A DNA stretch of 64,000 nucleotides from Brevinema_A sp051649605. Its GTDB lineage: Bacteria > Spirochaetota > Brevinematia > Brevinematales > Brevinemataceae. Shown here one piece after another: positions 26,146 through 34,180 of this stretch. The position numbers were made by a program, and so were the translations under genes. Where the stretch lies: NCBI GenBank assembly GCA_051649605.1, contig JBOFHK010000017.1:124001-188000 (forward strand), written 5' to 3'. The notes under the pieces were generated by a model that saw only the letters and a program-made list of their open reading frames with translations, had not been told where the DNA came from and did no database searches. Every line of letters begins with the position of its first letter. The stretch's first letter is position 1.

Positions 26146-26904
26146 TCATTTCTTTTTTAAATTTTGGGCATCTTTGATTACTTGGTCTACAGAGGAGTTA
26201 ATCTCATATTTATTGTTTTCTCCTTCGATTTTATGGATATATATTTGACTTAGTTCTGTTTCGGTTTCTTTCATAAGATAAGAATCAGGATCATTATTGG
26301 GAGTATGATTTTCCCAAATACCAGCCTCCCCAAGCTTTTTAGATCCCCAAAACTTGATTTTTTTAGAAATAAAAGTAGTGATTTCGGTATAGCCTTTACT
26401 TTTTAGTTCGGTAGTAACATTTTTTTTGAAAGAATCAAGCACGGTGAATATTTCTGATGAAGAAAAAGGACCCTCTGATACAGATTTGACAGTAACCTCA
26501 TTGTTAAATTCTATATTATATCCCGGGATAGACGTTTTTCCATCTTGTGATCTTATGCAAACAGCTTTGAATGTATCCTTACCAAGGAAGAAAATTATCG
26601 CTCTTTTAATAAGAACTCCCCCGATAACATCGCTTTTAATTAACATCCATTGAGTAAATCCTTGAATAGATTCGATTTGTGCAAGAGTATCTTTAAGACC
26701 TTCGTCTAAAACAGGGTCACAAGTTCCTATAAAACCGTCATCCCCGTTATTATCGCCCCCATTACTATCACCATCGCCTCCGCCACTATGATCGCCATCA
26801 CCATTACCGTCATCAGGAAGTGTGATATTGGTGTCTTTGTTGGAAGTAGTAGAACAAGCACCAAAAATTAAAAATACGCTGAGTACTAGTAGAAAATGTT
26901 TCAT
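26146..26904 (-). CDS. Paralogous lipoprotein, acidic Gly/Asp linker
   Basis: 252-residue family member: signal peptide MKHFLLVLSVFLIFGAC, TNITLPDD, a linker of about 30 Asp/Gly/Asn/Ser residues, then the box in altered form FIGTCDPVLDEGLKDTL with an extra Cys, and GFTQW. The body ends VIKDAQNLKKK. The start has AAGGAG upstream. Function unknown; same inference as its paralogues. Confidence 0.85.
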   Translation of the reverse strand: MKHFLLVLSVFLIFGACSTTSNKDTNITLPDDGNGDGDHSGGGDGDSNGGDNNGDDGFIGTCDPVLDEGLKDTLAQIESIQGFTQWMLIKSDVIGGVLIKRAIIFFLGKDTFKAVCIRSQDGKTSIPGYNIEFNNEVTVKSVSEGPFSSSEIFTVLDSFKKNVTTELKSKGYTEITTFISKKIKFWGSKKLGEAGIWENHTPNNDPDSYLMKETETELSQIYIHKIEGENNKYEINSSVDQVIKDAQNLKKK

Positions 26905-26992
26905 GTAATTCTCCTTAATTAAAATATTATAGATTTTTCAATAGAAAATAGAAATATTTATTGTTTGTTAGTAATCTATGGATTACTATATA

Positions 26993-27022
26993 ATTATATG
27001 TAAAATAATAATTTCTTGTCAA
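26993..27022 (-). promoter_or_regulatory. Promoter of lipoprotein gene at 26146-26904
   Basis: Minus strand TTGACA (27022-27017), 18-base spacer, TATAAT (26998-26993). Confidence 0.72.
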
Positions 27023-27068
27023 TCTATTGCTTTATAAATGATTTTGTGTGTAATACCGAAAATTATAT

Positions 27069-27102
27069 AGCTCATTGAAAAAATATATTTTTTCAATGAG
27101 CT
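27069..27102. repeat. Perfect 34-bp palindrome upstream of gntR
   Basis: Bases 27069-27102 are a perfect palindrome without a spacer. It ends eight bases before the gntR -35 hexamer. No + strand gene lies upstream, and the neighbouring lipoprotein promoter points away, so a terminator role has no obvious client. An operator or cruciform is possible. Confidence 0.7.
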
Positions 27103-27110
27103 GGAGATGT

Positions 27111-27139
27111 TTGACAAAAGGTGTATTTTACTCTATAAT
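27111..27139 (+). promoter_or_regulatory. Consensus promoter of gntR
   Basis: TTGACA (27111-27116), exactly 17 bases, TATAAT (27134-27139): a perfect sigma-70 consensus, unusual for a regulator unless it is repressed. The leader to 27205 is about 60 bases. Confidence 0.82.
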
Positions 27140-27204
27140 TGAAATTATAATTTGTATATTAATTCTATTAATAACTTGAAGTTCTATTCTTACAGGTGTA
27201 TCTT

Positions 27205-27918
27205 ATGTTAGATAGTCATTCTCATATTCCAGCTTATATACAGATTAAAGATTACTATGCTTCTTTAGTACAAAGTAAACAACTCCCTGAAGGATCTAAA
27301 TTACCTACCGAACAAGAAATTGCTAATAAATGGAAAATTAGTAAAATGACGGTACGTCAGGGATTGCAAATACTTGTTAATGAAGGCTTGTTGTCGACTA
27401 AGCGTGGGGTCGGTATTTTTGTGAAAAAATCTCAGATTGAGTTAGATACCCTATGTTTTTCTTCGTTTTCTTCTTTGGAAAAAGATAGAATTACTACAGA
27501 AGTCTTAGATTTAGATCAAGTATCATCTCTGTCAATGTCTTGGAAAAATGAAGTTATAGGGGATAAACTATGGTATCTTAAACGTTTACGTTTATTGGAT
27601 CAGCAGCCAGCGATGATTGAAGTATCCTATATGCCTGTGGAATTATTTCCTCATCTCACAAAAGAAGATATGATATTATCTAAATATGCTTATGTAACAA
27701 AAGTGTGTGGCTATAAAATCTCCTATAGTTCGAGGTTTTTTTGTCCCTTACTTACGGATCAAACGGTATCAGATCTCTTATTAGTTCCCTTGAATATTTC
27801 TATTATTAAGATAGAATCATTCGCCTATTTGTATGATGGAAAATTATTTGAGTATGAGGAGTTATATCACCATCCTGAACGATGTAAAATTCAAGGAACT
27901 CTCCCTTATAAACACTAA
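27205..27918 (+). CDS. GntR family transcriptional regulator (HutC type)
   Basis: 237-residue regulator with an N-terminal winged helix (IPAYIQIKDYYASL, LPTEQEIANKWKISKMTVRQ, KRGVGIFV; about residues 8-72) and a C-terminal UTRA-type effector domain. The start at 27205 has AGG eight bases upstream; a GTG three codons earlier lacks one. It converges on the PTS/aldolase operon, so sugar-phosphate sensing for that operon is the best guess; the operator is not proven. Confidence 0.9.
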   Translation: MLDSHSHIPAYIQIKDYYASLVQSKQLPEGSKLPTEQEIANKWKISKMTVRQGLQILVNEGLLSTKRGVGIFVKKSQIELDTLCFSSFSSLEKDRITTEVLDLDQVSSLSMSWKNEVIGDKLWYLKRLRLLDQQPAMIEVSYMPVELFPHLTKEDMILSKYAYVTKVCGYKISYSSRFFCPLLTDQTVSDLLLVPLNISIIKIESFAYLYDGKLFEYEELYHHPERCKIQGTLPYKH

Positions 27919-27937
27919 GATTTTTAGATAAAAATAT

Positions 27938-27967
27938 AAAAAGAGCAGTATTAATACTGCTCTTTTT
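27938..27967. terminator. Bidirectional terminator, gntR / aldolase pseudogene
   Basis: A 30-base perfect palindrome with A5 and T5 ends and an AGAGCAGTATT half-stem lies between the convergent gene ends. Confidence 0.85.
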
Positions 27968-27969
27968 AT

Positions 27970-28826
27970 TTATGCTTTGTTTATACTTCCAAAGATTTTC
28001 ATATTATGGGAGACGGTGGTGATAACATATTCTTCGATTGTTTGGAATAGTGTTAAAATATCAGTTCCGTTTTCTATGGGATTTTGTTGCATAATCGATT
28101 CTACGGTTCGAAACTCTGATTTACAATTGCCTGTATAAAAATTAATTTTGTTGATTCCTAAGCGAATCGCTTTTTGGAAATCTTGATCAGAAATACCAGA
28201 CCCTCCATGAAGTACTAAGGGTACTGATACCGATTAAGCGATTTTTTTTAAGCGGTCAAAATCTAAATTAGGCTCTCCTTTGTAATTACCATGGATATTG
28301 CCTATTGATACAGCAAAACAGTCAATACCAGTACGTTGTACAAAATCCGTTGCTTCTTCAGCTTTGGTAAAGTACTCTTCTCCTAAATGTGAGGCTTCTA
28401 ATCCTCCTATTGTCCCCAATTCTCCTTCTACGGAGATTCCAAGAGCATGGCAAATCTTGACAATTTCTTGAGTGGTTGCGATATTTTCTTCATAAGGTAA
28501 GGAAGAAGCATCGATCATAATGGATGAAAATCCATTTTTGATACATTTCATGATCGTAGGTAGGGTTAAACCATGATCTAAGTGTAGTACTACGGGGATT
28601 GGTGAACGCTGAGCCATTGTAACGGCTGTTAGGGCAATATCTTCTATTTTGAAAGCATTATCTATAAGATGCCCCTCTGCAATTTGGATGATAACGGGAC
28701 TATTATTCCTTTCTGCTGCTTTTAGAATTGCCTGTAAAAAGTCATCGAACTGATATTAAAAGCTCCAACGGCATATTGTTGTTGACGGGCTTTTTTGAGT
28801 GCTTCTTCCATAGTGATGATAGGCAT
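27970..28826 (-). pseudogene. Class II fructose/tagatose-bisphosphate aldolase, disrupted
   Basis: Zn-dependent aldolases of the FbaA/GatY/KbaY group cleave fructose- or tagatose-1,6-bisphosphate. The start MPIITMEEALKKARQQQ and YAVGAFNI is followed by a frameshift near 28745 (best explained by one lost base). The frame resumes as DFLQAILKAAERNN, then VVLHLDHG and GELGTIGG. An in-frame TAA at 28236-28234 interrupts RLKKIA/SVSVPLVLHGGSG, and the rest runs to 27970. Frame is otherwise intact, so the loss looks recent or a sequencing error at two sites. It lies one base after the PTS EIIBC stop, as the last gene of that operon. Confidence 0.88.
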
Positions 28827-28827
28827 A

Positions 28828-30198
28828 TTAATGACTCCTTGATTTTGATTTGAGTAATGCGAGTAGTAAAGCAGAGATTACTGCTCCGATTAGAATTGAT
28901 ATTATAAATAATAGGGGGCTGCTGGCTAGCGGAATGACGAAGATTCCTCCATGTGGGGCTGGGAGAGAAATATTAAAAATTTGCGTTAGGATTCCAGCGA
29001 TCGTTGACCCAACGATACAAGATGATATGACCCTAATAGGATCTCCTACTGCAAAAGGAATAACTCCTTCGGTAATAAAGCATGCCCCCATAAAATAACA
29101 AGCATCTCCAGCTTTTTTTTCAGCATCTGACCATAATTTTGGAAAGAAGGTTGTACAGAGAGCTAAGGCAATAGGGGGTACCATACCTCCAGCCATCATG
29201 GAGGACATAAAATAAGCATTTCCTGAGGTAAATGCTCCATTAGCAAATATAGCTGCAGTTTTGTTGATTGGGCCACCAAGGTCTGATGCCATCATCGCCC
29301 CTATAACTCCTCCGATAAACGAGCGGTTGGCAGGATCTAAACCGTTTAAAAAATTGATTAAAGATTCCATGACCCAAGCGATCGGTGTGAGTAAGGGGGT
29401 AATAATTAATCCTGTCAATACGATACTAAATACAGGGTAAAATAGTACTGGTTTGAGAGATGCGATATTTTGAGGAACATTTTTGAGGATTTTTTTGAGG
29501 AAATTAATAACATAACCGGCAATAAATCCTGCAATAATTCCTCCGAGGAAACCTGTTTTCCCTTTGTCGGCGATTATCCCAGCGACCATTCCTGGCATTA
29601 GGGCGTTTTGTCCCCCTACGCTATAAGCAATATAGCCTGCTAATATGGGTACAATAAATCCGAAAGCCTCAGAGCCCCAAGTACTTAGAAATCCTGCAAT
29701 AGGATTGTAACTTTCATGATTGGGATCACCTGCAAAGATTCCAAAAGAAAATGATATCCCTATTAGGATCCCCCCACCAATAATAAAGGGAAGCATATTG
29801 GCAATCCCATTCATTAAATGTTTGTAAATACCAGTTTTTGTGTTTAATTGAAATAAATCTCCTGTATTTTCTTCGCTGGAAGTAGGAGATAATTTGCCTT
29901 CTATAATTTTTTTTAGAAGCTCTTTAGGGTGTTTTACTGCTTCCCCTACAGCAACTTCAATGATTTTTTTACCAGCGAATCGTGATTTTTCTACTACCTT
30001 ATCCGCTGCTATTAGGATATAGTCAGCCGAAAGAATAGATTCTGGGGATAGAGGAGAACCAATACCATCAGATCCTTGTGTTTCGACCTCTATGGTGATT
30101 CCTAGATTTTGTGCATGTTTCTTGAGATTTTCTGCAGCTATATAGGTATGGGCAATACCTGTGGGACAGCTGGTAACCGCAGCAATTTTGATATTCAT
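28828..30198 (-). CDS. Fructose-family PTS transporter EIIBC
   Basis: Membrane permease that imports and phosphorylates a sugar. Residues 1-100 form the EIIB-fructose domain with the phospho-Cys in AVTSCPTGIAHT (Cys11). From about residue 130 there is an EIIC domain of many helices with GGPINKTAA and ALALCTTFFPKLWS. EIIA is a separate protein encoded just upstream. Fructose, mannitol or a related substrate is plausible; the exact sugar cannot be read. Confidence 0.93.
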   Translation of the reverse strand: MNIKIAAVTSCPTGIAHTYIAAENLKKHAQNLGITIEVETQGSDGIGSPLSPESILSADYILIAADKVVEKSRFAGKKIIEVAVGEAVKHPKELLKKIIEGKLSPTSSEENTGDLFQLNTKTGIYKHLMNGIANMLPFIIGGGILIGISFSFGIFAGDPNHESYNPIAGFLSTWGSEAFGFIVPILAGYIAYSVGGQNALMPGMVAGIIADKGKTGFLGGIIAGFIAGYVINFLKKILKNVPQNIASLKPVLFYPVFSIVLTGLIITPLLTPIAWVMESLINFLNGLDPANRSFIGGVIGAMMASDLGGPINKTAAIFANGAFTSGNAYFMSSMMAGGMVPPIALALCTTFFPKLWSDAEKKAGDACYFMGACFITEGVIPFAVGDPIRVISSCIVGSTIAGILTQIFNISLPAPHGGIFVIPLASSPLLFIISILIGAVISALLLALLKSKSRSH

Positions 30199-30202
30199 TA
30201 TT

Positions 30203-30649
30203 TTACTCCTTAATAATATTTTGAATATGATGAAAAATATTTTGATTGGTATTATTTTTATTGGTTAATAGGGTTATTAATTGGTCATTAGAAGCCAACA
30301 TCGATATTTTCACCAAACTATCGATAAATTGGTTGTTGGACGTTTGAGGGGCTAATATACAAAAAAATAGGGAAGCTGTTTCTTGCTCATGGTAGATGAT
30401 GTCTTCCTTAGTGGTGATGATAAAGATTGAAAGTTTAAGAATAGAAGCCATTCTCACATGAGGCATAGCGATATGATCAGTAATGATGGTTGGGGCCTCT
30501 TTTTCTCGTTGATAGAGAGAGATAATAAGATCATCTTTTTTACTGCAGATGAGATTTTCAACAGCTTGATCAGCGATAAATTCGAAGAGCTGGCTCTTGG
30601 TGTGAATATTTTGATTTAAATAGATATACTTTTCATTAATAAAAGTCAT
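30203..30649 (-). CDS. PTS EIIA domain protein, fructose/mannitol type
   Basis: 148 residues carrying phosphate from HPr to EIIBC. The active histidine is in HIAMPHVR (His64), the EIIA-fru/mtl/Ntr signature. A nitrogen-PTS role is unlikely because EIIBC follows after four bases. AAAGGAG precedes the start. Confidence 0.92.
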   Translation of the reverse strand: MTFINEKYIYLNQNIHTKSQLFEFIADQAVENLICSKKDDLIISLYQREKEAPTIITDHIAMPHVRMASILKLSIFIITTKEDIIYHEQETASLFFCILAPQTSNNQFIDSLVKISMLASNDQLITLLTNKNNTNQNIFHHIQNIIKE

Positions 30650-30676
30650 GGTTACGACTCCTTTTGTTTATTTCTT

Positions 30677-30704
30677 ATTATATATGAATTACAGATTATT
30701 GCAA
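30677..30704 (-). promoter_or_regulatory. Promoter of the PTS operon
   Basis: Minus strand TTGCAA (30704-30699), 16-base spacer, TATAAT (30682-30677). AT-rich imperfect repeats just upstream (about 30709-30736) could be regulator sites. Confidence 0.6.
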
Positions 30705-30786
30705 TACTATAATTATTATAAGTTATTATAATTAAATAAATTAACTTCTACTGTTTTTGATATCACTTCTTAAAAATCATTAATGA

Positions 30787-30822
30787 GCAATAAAAAACGC
30801 ATCTGTGAATAACAGATGCGTT
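30787..30822 (-). terminator. Terminator after flgF
   Basis: An 11-bp stem (30796-30806 with 30812-30822) and 5-base loop, followed on the minus strand by TTTTA. It lies 29 bases after the flgF stop. Confidence 0.85.
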
Positions 30823-30850
30823 AGTATATTTTGATAGTGATTGATAATAA

Positions 30851-31681
30851 TTAACGTAAAACTTTATTAACGGCGTGGTTTAGCATTTCGTCTTCGGTTT
30901 GAATAACTTTTTGATTGGCTTCGTATAAGCGTTGTACCTCGATCATGCGTACCATTTCATCGACAGGTTGAACATTCGATTTTTCTAAAAATCCTTGGAG
31001 GACTTTGGGATTATCAATATCTTGTGCTTCTCCAGAAAATTTACTTTCGGTGTAGAGGTGATTTCCTTCTCTCACCAAATATCTTGGGTGTTTGAAATTG
31101 ACAATTTTTAATTTACCTAATGATTGTTCGGGTGTCCACTCATTACCGACAACGGTGGTAAATTGGTCATAAGGGATTGTGGGGTTGATTAAAATATTTG
31201 CTTCTTTATCAACTTTAAAATTATTACGAGCCACTTGCAGGCGTCCTTCTGTACCGAGAAGGTAGTTACCATTGTTGTCAACGACGTAACCATCCCCTGA
31301 AATAGTGAATTTACCATTTCTACTATAACGGATACCGTGAGGGGTTTCTACCGTAAAAAAGCCATCACCTTCGAGAGCGAAATCGAACTGTGCATCTGTC
31401 TGTAACAAACTACCTTGCTCAAAACGAATATAAGATTCGTTGTATTCAACGCCTGTACCTATTTTACCAGCAATAGGAGCTTTATCGTAAGATCCTAAAG
31501 GGAATTTAACTTGACCATCATCGTTGATTCGACGTGCGAGCATTTCTGGAAATGCTTTCATAACGGCGGTTTCTCTTTTGTATCCATCGGTGTTCACGTT
31601 TGCCAGGTTTTGGGCAATAGAATTTATTGATTCTTGAAGGGCAAGCATTCCGCTTGCTCCAGTGTATAATCCTTTAACCAT
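30851..31681 (-). CDS. flgF: Flagellar basal-body rod protein FlgF (FlhO-like)
   Basis: Proximal rod component of the periplasmic flagellum. The 276 residues have the N-terminal rod motif VKGLYTGASGMLALQE with LANVNTDGYKRE, the central FALEGDGFF segment and the C-terminal EVQRLYEANQKVIQTEDEML helix. In many spirochaetes flgF/flhO is next to flgG; here it is about 2.5 kb away. Confidence 0.9.
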   Translation of the reverse strand: MVKGLYTGASGMLALQESINSIAQNLANVNTDGYKRETAVMKAFPEMLARRINDDGQVKFPLGSYDKAPIAGKIGTGVEYNESYIRFEQGSLLQTDAQFDFALEGDGFFTVETPHGIRYSRNGKFTISGDGYVVDNNGNYLLGTEGRLQVARNNFKVDKEANILINPTIPYDQFTTVVGNEWTPEQSLGKLKIVNFKHPRYLVREGNHLYTESKFSGEAQDIDNPKVLQGFLEKSNVQPVDEMVRMIEVQRLYEANQKVIQTEDEMLNHAVNKVLR

Positions 31682-31720
31682 AATAGTTCCTCTCTTTCCA
31701 TGGATTCCCTAACTATATCA

Positions 31721-31776
31721 TCGGATTTTATAAAAAACAATCAAGATTTTTCTTATTATTTTTTTATAAAATCCGA
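31721..31776. repeat. 17-bp perfect inverted repeat between flgF and xer
   Basis: Arms 31721-31737 and 31760-31776 are exact reverse complements with a 22-base loop, in the divergent promoter region. On the minus strand TTGTTT with a 17-base spacer to TATAGT overlaps one arm. Both arms contain TCCGA/TCGGA, similar to the sigma-28 -10 core, but the -35 spacing element is missing. May be a regulator site. Confidence 0.6.
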
Positions 31777-31803
31777 AAAATACAATTAGGTTAGGAGTTT
31801 TCT

Positions 31804-32691
31804 ATGGCAGTAAATCAATTTATCCGACGACTTGCTCATGAAAAAAATTACGCGAAAAATACCATTAAAGCATATCAAAGCGATTTACAAGAGTTTGAGG
31901 TTTCAATACAAAAAGATATTCTTGATGTAGATAAAAATGATGTTTTGGATTATATCTGTAACCTTAGTAAATCCCAAGAAATATCTGTAGTAAGTATTAG
32001 GCGAAAAATTTCTTGTTTGAGGTCGTTTTATAAAGATCTTCTCCGAATGGAGATACGTAAGGACAATCCCATGGAGAAGGTTGTTCTTCCTAAAATCCAA
32101 AGGAAACTCCCCAACCTCGTTAGCGAAACAGAATTGGATGAGCTTTTCTCATTATTTGATAATACTACGGAACAGTTTCCCTCTTTGAGAGACTTAATGA
32201 TTTTTGAATTATTATATTCTTGTGGTCTTCGTGTAACAGAATTATGTGAATTGACGCTGGGGAGTATCTATTTGGAAGAAAAAACTCTCCGCATCTTAGG
32301 GAAAGGAGGAAAAGAACGCCTTATTCCTATGGGAATGCGTTTAAAAACACTTTTGGAGCATTATCTTCCCATTCGGAAAGAGTACCTTAAGGGAGTTGCC
32401 TGTCCTTATGTAATTACGTCAAAATTTAGAAAAAAAGTATCCCGAATGTTTATTTGGAAGGTTTTGAAACAATATTCCCAAGAGTTAAATATTACAGAAC
32501 TACATCCTCATATGTTGAGACATGCTTTTGCGACTCATATGCTTGCTCATGGAGCAGATTTGCGTTTGATCCAAGAATTATTAGGGCATAGTGATTTGGC
32601 TACAACAGAAATTTATACCCACGTTGCTCACGAAAAATTATATGATACCCTTATTCAATATCATCCAATGGCTCAAGAGCATAGTCTATAG
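31804..32691 (+). CDS. xerD: Tyrosine recombinase XerC/XerD family
   Basis: Resolves chromosome dimers at dif in the usual Xer system. The 295 residues have a SAM-like N-domain and a catalytic domain with Arg143, Lys167, His236, Arg239, His262 and Tyr271, spaced as in XerD. The C-terminal HPHMLRHAFATHMLAHGAD is the family hallmark. The 3' end overlaps the GH13-like gene on the other strand by 41 bases. Whether it works alone (XerH-like) or with a partner elsewhere cannot be told; a dif site is not evident here. Confidence 0.93.
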   Translation: MAVNQFIRRLAHEKNYAKNTIKAYQSDLQEFEVSIQKDILDVDKNDVLDYICNLSKSQEISVVSIRRKISCLRSFYKDLLRMEIRKDNPMEKVVLPKIQRKLPNLVSETELDELFSLFDNTTEQFPSLRDLMIFELLYSCGLRVTELCELTLGSIYLEEKTLRILGKGGKERLIPMGMRLKTLLEHYLPIRKEYLKGVACPYVITSKFRKKVSRMFIWKVLKQYSQELNITELHPHMLRHAFATHMLAHGADLRLIQELLGHSDLATTEIYTHVAHEKLYDTLIQYHPMAQEHSL

Positions 32692-34066
32692 ACAGTTTTT
32701 TTTTGCTATTATTTTGTTTGAAAGCAGTAAAAGACTCACTAAAAATGGTGCAGACTTTTTTACGTTTGAGATTGTAGTCAGTAAGTAGTTCGATAATAGA
32801 TCCATTAAAATCCATGATTTTGGTGAGATTAATCACAATATTGTGTTTTGAATGATTCGCAAAAATAAAAATAGAATCTTCTCCATCCATATAACGTTCT
32901 ATCCCCCATAAATTACAATCTTGGATTACAAAACGAAAACGACCTTGTCTTAGAACAGGGTATTTTTTTCGGAGTTTTAACAGTTTTTTGTAGAGATTAA
33001 AAAGATCTTTATTCCATTTTGTTTTTGTCCAAATCATAGAACGTTCTAAACCAACTTTATAGAGCCCGATTTCTTCACCAAATAAAATCTTTGGAGTCAT
33101 TGACCCTAGGAGTTGGAAACAAACACCTCGTGCAGCAACGGTGAAATTTCTTTTACTAAGTTCCCAAAATGATAGCTGATTGTCTGATAGAACAAAAGGA
33201 ATCATCGCTATATCTTGACAATATTCATAGGCAAATCGTCCTAAGAGACCAAGACTAGCGTAGAAATTATCTTCTTCTAAAAAAATATCTCGTAATAAGC
33301 AGGATAAAGTGAGATGTGCTTGGCATGTTGGAAAGTAGTTGAGAGTTTTTCTTAAAACAGAGGTTTTAGAAATATCTCCAGAAACATAGTCAATAGGGAA
33401 TTTTTCAAAATAGGAGATATATTTTTCGAAATCTAAGATTGATTTTGGAGTGGCTAGGTGGTAAATACCAGTAATATCTGAAGGAGTAATAGGCTCGGAA
33501 AGGTGTGTTTTAATTTCAAAAGGAGAGGTTGACCATTCATTGTCTTTGAGTCCGTTTTCTCCATAATATTTTTGGATATTATGGCCATTAAGTTCGAAAA
33601 ATGCATAAATAGATTCTTCGTTTGGAATATCTAGGACGAACATATAGTATTCTATTGAACCTTCGATAAAGGTACTTTTACCGTGAATAGTTTGCATTCC
33701 TTTTAGGGTTTGGATGTTTACGAAGACTTGTTGCCACAATAAAGGATCAATACCAATCATTAATACTAGGTGATTGTTTTTCACAAAAGATTTTTGAATA
33801 TCAAAAATTACTCCTTGATTATGAGAGGAGCCAATTTCTAAAATGGCGATTTCTTTGGTAGTACGAAGACTATCTGAGAGAATTTCTCCGTCTGCTTGGA
33901 ATCGATAACGGTATATCCCTTCAGGAAGATTGAGCGTTGTAACAAAACATTGCTTTTTTTTACAAAAAGACAATTCTTTGTTGATATGCTCGGGGAAATC
34001 GTCAGATAAGATAGAGACGGTTTTATAATGCTGAGCTGCTAAAATGAATTTTATTGGATATTCCAT
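32651..34066 (-). CDS. GH13-like protein without recognisable catalytic residues
   Basis: The 471-residue product (start at 34066, family-like EYPIKFILAAQ; upstream ATG runs into AT-rich DNA) has an N-terminal CBM48-like beta domain (PEGIYRYRFQADGE) and a C-terminal part matching the end of alpha-amylase family enzymes: TPKILFGEEIGLY, LYKKLLKLRKKYPVLRQGRF. The catalytic barrel is much reduced: no DGxRxD or similar nucleophile motif is seen, and the usual NHDQPR block reads LSDNQLSFW. It may be a carbohydrate-sensing or binding pseudoenzyme. It follows flgG after 114 bases on the same strand. Confidence 0.75.
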   Translation of the reverse strand: MEYPIKFILAAQHYKTVSILSDDFPEHINKELSFCKKKQCFVTTLNLPEGIYRYRFQADGEILSDSLRTTKEIAILEIGSSHNQGVIFDIQKSFVKNNHLVLMIGIDPLLWQQVFVNIQTLKGMQTIHGKSTFIEGSIEYYMFVLDIPNEESIYAFFELNGHNIQKYYGENGLKDNEWSTSPFEIKTHLSEPITPSDITGIYHLATPKSILDFEKYISYFEKFPIDYVSGDISKTSVLRKTLNYFPTCQAHLTLSCLLRDIFLEEDNFYASLGLLGRFAYEYCQDIAMIPFVLSDNQLSFWELSKRNFTVAARGVCFQLLGSMTPKILFGEEIGLYKVGLERSMIWTKTKWNKDLFNLYKKLLKLRKKYPVLRQGRFRFVIQDCNLWGIERYMDGEDSIFIFANHSKHNIVINLTKIMDFNGSIIELLTDYNLKRKKVCTIFSESFTAFKQNNSKKKLSIDYALEPLDDIE

Positions 34067-34180
34067 ACCCACTCTTGAATAAAATATTTTATTAATATCG
34101 TTTATTACGATGACGTAATTATAAAATATTTTTGAAAAAATAGCAAATCTTGATTCTCCAATAATAAAGAAAACTAACAA

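Noticed and set aside
28234..28236. Recoding (readthrough or selenocysteine) at the aldolase stop
   Set aside because: The stop is TAA, not TGA, and a separate frameshift lies upstream. A pseudogene or sequencing error is simpler.
31717..31724. Sigma-28 promoter at flgF
   Set aside because: A TCCGATGA core is present, but the element 15 bases upstream is TTGA-like, not TAAA. Match too weak.
32591..32788. Short + strand ORF at the xer 3' end
   Set aside because: Frame-shifted shadow of xer continuing into the opposite-strand gene; no start signal.
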